60,363 bases of DNA, taken from the NCBI GenBank assembly GCA_900108205.1, contig FNUU01000006.1, positions 146,404 through 206,766 of the forward strand, read 5' to 3'. Of the stretch, positions 58,971 through 60,363 are shown in pieces. Below the pieces are notes generated by a model that was not told where the DNA came from, made no database searches, and saw nothing but the letters and a program-made list of their open reading frames with translations. Made by a program: the position numbers and the translations under genes. This DNA comes from Eubacterium ruminantium. GTDB taxonomy: Bacteria; Bacillota; Clostridia; Lachnospirales; Lachnospiraceae. The stretch's first letter is position 1; the number at the start of each line of letters is the position of its first letter.

Positions 58971-59910
58971 ATTGCTTTGCTGTTTTTCTCTGAGGCAGCT
59001 TTACCTCAGCTATAAGAACTGCCGTGAACATCAGAACGCATCCTAGAAGTTCTCTTCCGGAAAGGCGTTCTCCCTGGATTATGCAGCCTGACAGGGCGCC
59101 AAATACGCTTTCAAGACACATAATAAGACTGGCTATAGAAGGACTGACGCCCTTTTGACCGATAACCTGACAGGTATAGGCGACTCCATTTGAGAAGATA
59201 CCCGCATAAAGGATTGCAGGAAGTGCTTTACCGATACCGATGAATGTAGGATTTTCAAATATAAACATACTGATGGTTGAAAGTATTGCAACTGTAAAGA
59301 ACATGCAGCAGGAAAGCTTCAGACTGTCGGTTTTAGGGGTAAAATGATTAACAGACATGATCTGCAGCGCAAACAGTACGGAGCAGAGCATTACCATGCC
59401 GTCGCCCAGAGATATCTGAAGCGCGCCTCGGATACTTAAAAAATAAAGACCGGAGACGCTGAACAGTACTGCAATCCAAATTCTGGCGGAGGGCTTTTTA
59501 CCGATAAAGATCGATAATACCGGGACGATCACAACATACATTGTGGTGATAAAGCTTGCCTTGGCAGTTGTGGTAAAGGCAATTCCGTACTGCTGCGAAA
59601 AGCTTGCGGCAAAGAGGAAAAAACCACAGATAATACCTGCCTTTGCATGATTCTTCCGGGATGCTTTTTTCTTCTCGGGAGTATAATTTTCCGGGTTTTT
59701 CTGTGAGGCTGCCTTATCTCTGAAAAATATAAATGGCAGGAGAAACAGTGTTCCGATATAGCTCCTGCAGGTAAGATAAGTAAAGGCATCAACATTTTTT
59801 GATCCGATGCTCTGGGCTACAAAGGTAGTTCCCCAGAAGAAGGCAGCGACAAAAAGCGCGGTTACATGCTTTGGAGATGATTCTGAATTATTAGGATTGT
59901 TTTTATTCAT
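58969..59910 (-). CDS. EamA/DMT-family transporter
   Basis: 313 aa, ten helices as two five-helix EamA repeats (FVAAFFWGTTFVAQSIG opens the first, near residue 19). Family members export amino acids or small metabolites. An ATG 13 codons upstream is open, but the ATG at 59910 has AAGGA about 8 nt before it. The cytoplasmic loop after helix two is Lys-rich (KKASRKNHAK). Substrate unknown. Its upstream region is the 37-bp tandem repeat. Confidence 0.88.
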   Translation of the reverse strand: MNKNNPNNSESSPKHVTALFVAAFFWGTTFVAQSIGSKNVDAFTYLTCRSYIGTLFLLPFIFFRDKAASQKNPENYTPEKKKASRKNHAKAGIICGFFLFAASFSQQYGIAFTTTAKASFITTMYVVIVPVLSIFIGKKPSARIWIAVLFSVSGLYFLSIRGALQISLGDGMVMLCSVLFALQIMSVNHFTPKTDSLKLSCCMFFTVAILSTISMFIFENPTFIGIGKALPAILYAGIFSNGVAYTCQVIGQKGVSPSIASLIMCLESVFGALSGCIIQGERLSGRELLGCVLMFTAVLIAEVKLPQRKTAKQ

Positions 59911-60363
59911 TATTTTATCCTTGTTATAAATTTTATTAATGCCGGACATACGTATCGGGCGACAGGGGTGTTATACACAGTTATATCGTGACGGGACAAC
60001 AGAGGTGTTATACACAATTATATCGTGACTGGGCGACAGGGGTGTTTGTTATACACAGTTATATCGTGACCGGACAACAGAGGTGTTATATACAGTTATA
60101 TCGTGACCGGGCGACAGGGGTGTTATATACAGTTATATCGTGACCGGGCGACAGTGGTGTTATACACAGTTATATCGTGACCGGACAACAGAGGTGTTAT
60201 ACACAATTATATCGTGACCGGGCGACAGGGGTGTTATATACAGTCGCATCGTTTACGCGAATCCACAGTAGAATAGCATAGTTGTGATTTGTTGGCAAAT
60301 AAAAACAGTTGCAGATATCAAAAAAACAGTGAAAGCTATAAGAACTATAAGAGCAAGAAAAAA
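59911..60363. other. Upstream region of the EamA gene, window end
   Basis: 453 nt without a gene. Most is the 37-bp tandem repeat at 59957-60256. The last ~105 nt are AT-rich with nothing recognised. Confidence 0.8.
59957..60256. repeat. 37-bp tandem repeat (8 units) with DnaA-box-like cores
   Basis: Units start at 59957, 59994, 60031 (41 nt), 60072, 60109, 60146, 60183 and 60220 (last one degenerate). Two types mix: GGGCGACAGGGGTG... and GGACAACAGAGGTG.... Five units contain TTATACACA (59971, 60008, 60049, 60160, 60197), an exact match to the DnaA-box consensus TTATNCACA; the other three read TTATATACA. Each unit ends with TTATATCGTGACC or a close variant. Confidence 0.9.

Noticed and set aside
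59957..60256. Chromosomal origin or CRISPR array at the window end
   Set aside because: No dnaA, dnaN or AT-rich unwinding region is near. The units are contiguous with no unique spacers, so it is a minisatellite, although the DnaA boxes are reported as a finding.

Overview
The window looks like a low-to-mid GC Firmicute chromosome, most likely a Lachnospiraceae (Clostridia) gut or rumen anaerobe. The reasons are the Rnf complex with its ApbE / NusG-II / Gx-transporter neighbours, FabK as enoyl reductase, sucrose PTS genes, strong AGGAGG-type ribosome binding sites and AGA-rich arginine codons. The species is not identified. No rRNA or tRNA gene was seen.

Layout. 1-4.2 kb: the distal end of a type III CRISPR array, a csm6 gene, then a tightly spaced row of two small membrane proteins, a peptide-deformylase-like protein, a Pr6Pr membrane protein and carbonic anhydrase. 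4.2-14.9 kb: a sucrose locus with amylosucrase, a LacI regulator, a HAD phosphatase, sucrose PTS EIIBCA, HPr, fructokinase, sucrose-6-phosphate hydrolase and EI; two near-identical LacI/CcpA-type operators tie it together. 14.9-15.7 kb: structured non-coding DNA and the scar of an integrative element (xis and int fragments). 15.7-17.7 kb: proC and an anion permease. 18-23.2 kb: MoxR / DUF58 / vWA / TPR (Bat-like) operon. 23.5-31.2 kb: apbE, NusG-II protein, Gx transporter and rnfC-(D+G fusion)-E-A-B. 31.2-32.3 kb: nrdR and yigZ. 32.5-35.7 kb (minus): an ABC-2 exporter. 35.9-44.1 kb: HtrA protease, tgt, yajC, two related lipoproteins, L-lactate dehydrogenase, exonuclease III and a small membrane protein. 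44.2-47.1 kb (minus): a KAS-II plus acyl-CoA synthetase pair. 47.5-54.7 kb: a fatty-acid synthesis operon acpP-accD-accA-fabK-fabD-fabG-fabF-fabZ-marR. 55-58.9 kb: AraC regulator, YdcF/SanA protein, NUDIX hydrolase, NhaC antiporter. 59-60.4 kb: an EamA transporter (minus) preceded by a 37-bp tandem repeat carrying DnaA-box-like sequences.

How the parts may work together. The PTS imports sucrose as sucrose-6-phosphate; ScrB and fructokinase feed glycolysis. The HAD phosphatase next to amylosucrase could release free sucrose for alpha-glucan storage (inference). ApbE probably flavinylates the RnfD and RnfG parts of the fused protein. The divergent fab promoters carry two different palindromes: one probably belongs to the operon's MarR regulator, while the other is shared with the promoter region of the AraC gene at 55 kb.

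The non-coding DNA is unusually rich. It has a four-stem cloverleaf at 40.2 kb, a hairpin family with compensatory changes at 23.3 and 40.4 kb, a small hairpin found at three loci, and several minisatellites. These, the possible phosphatase-amylosucrase route, the RnfD-G fusion and the shared AraC/acyl-CoA synthetase operator are the best leads for something undescribed.
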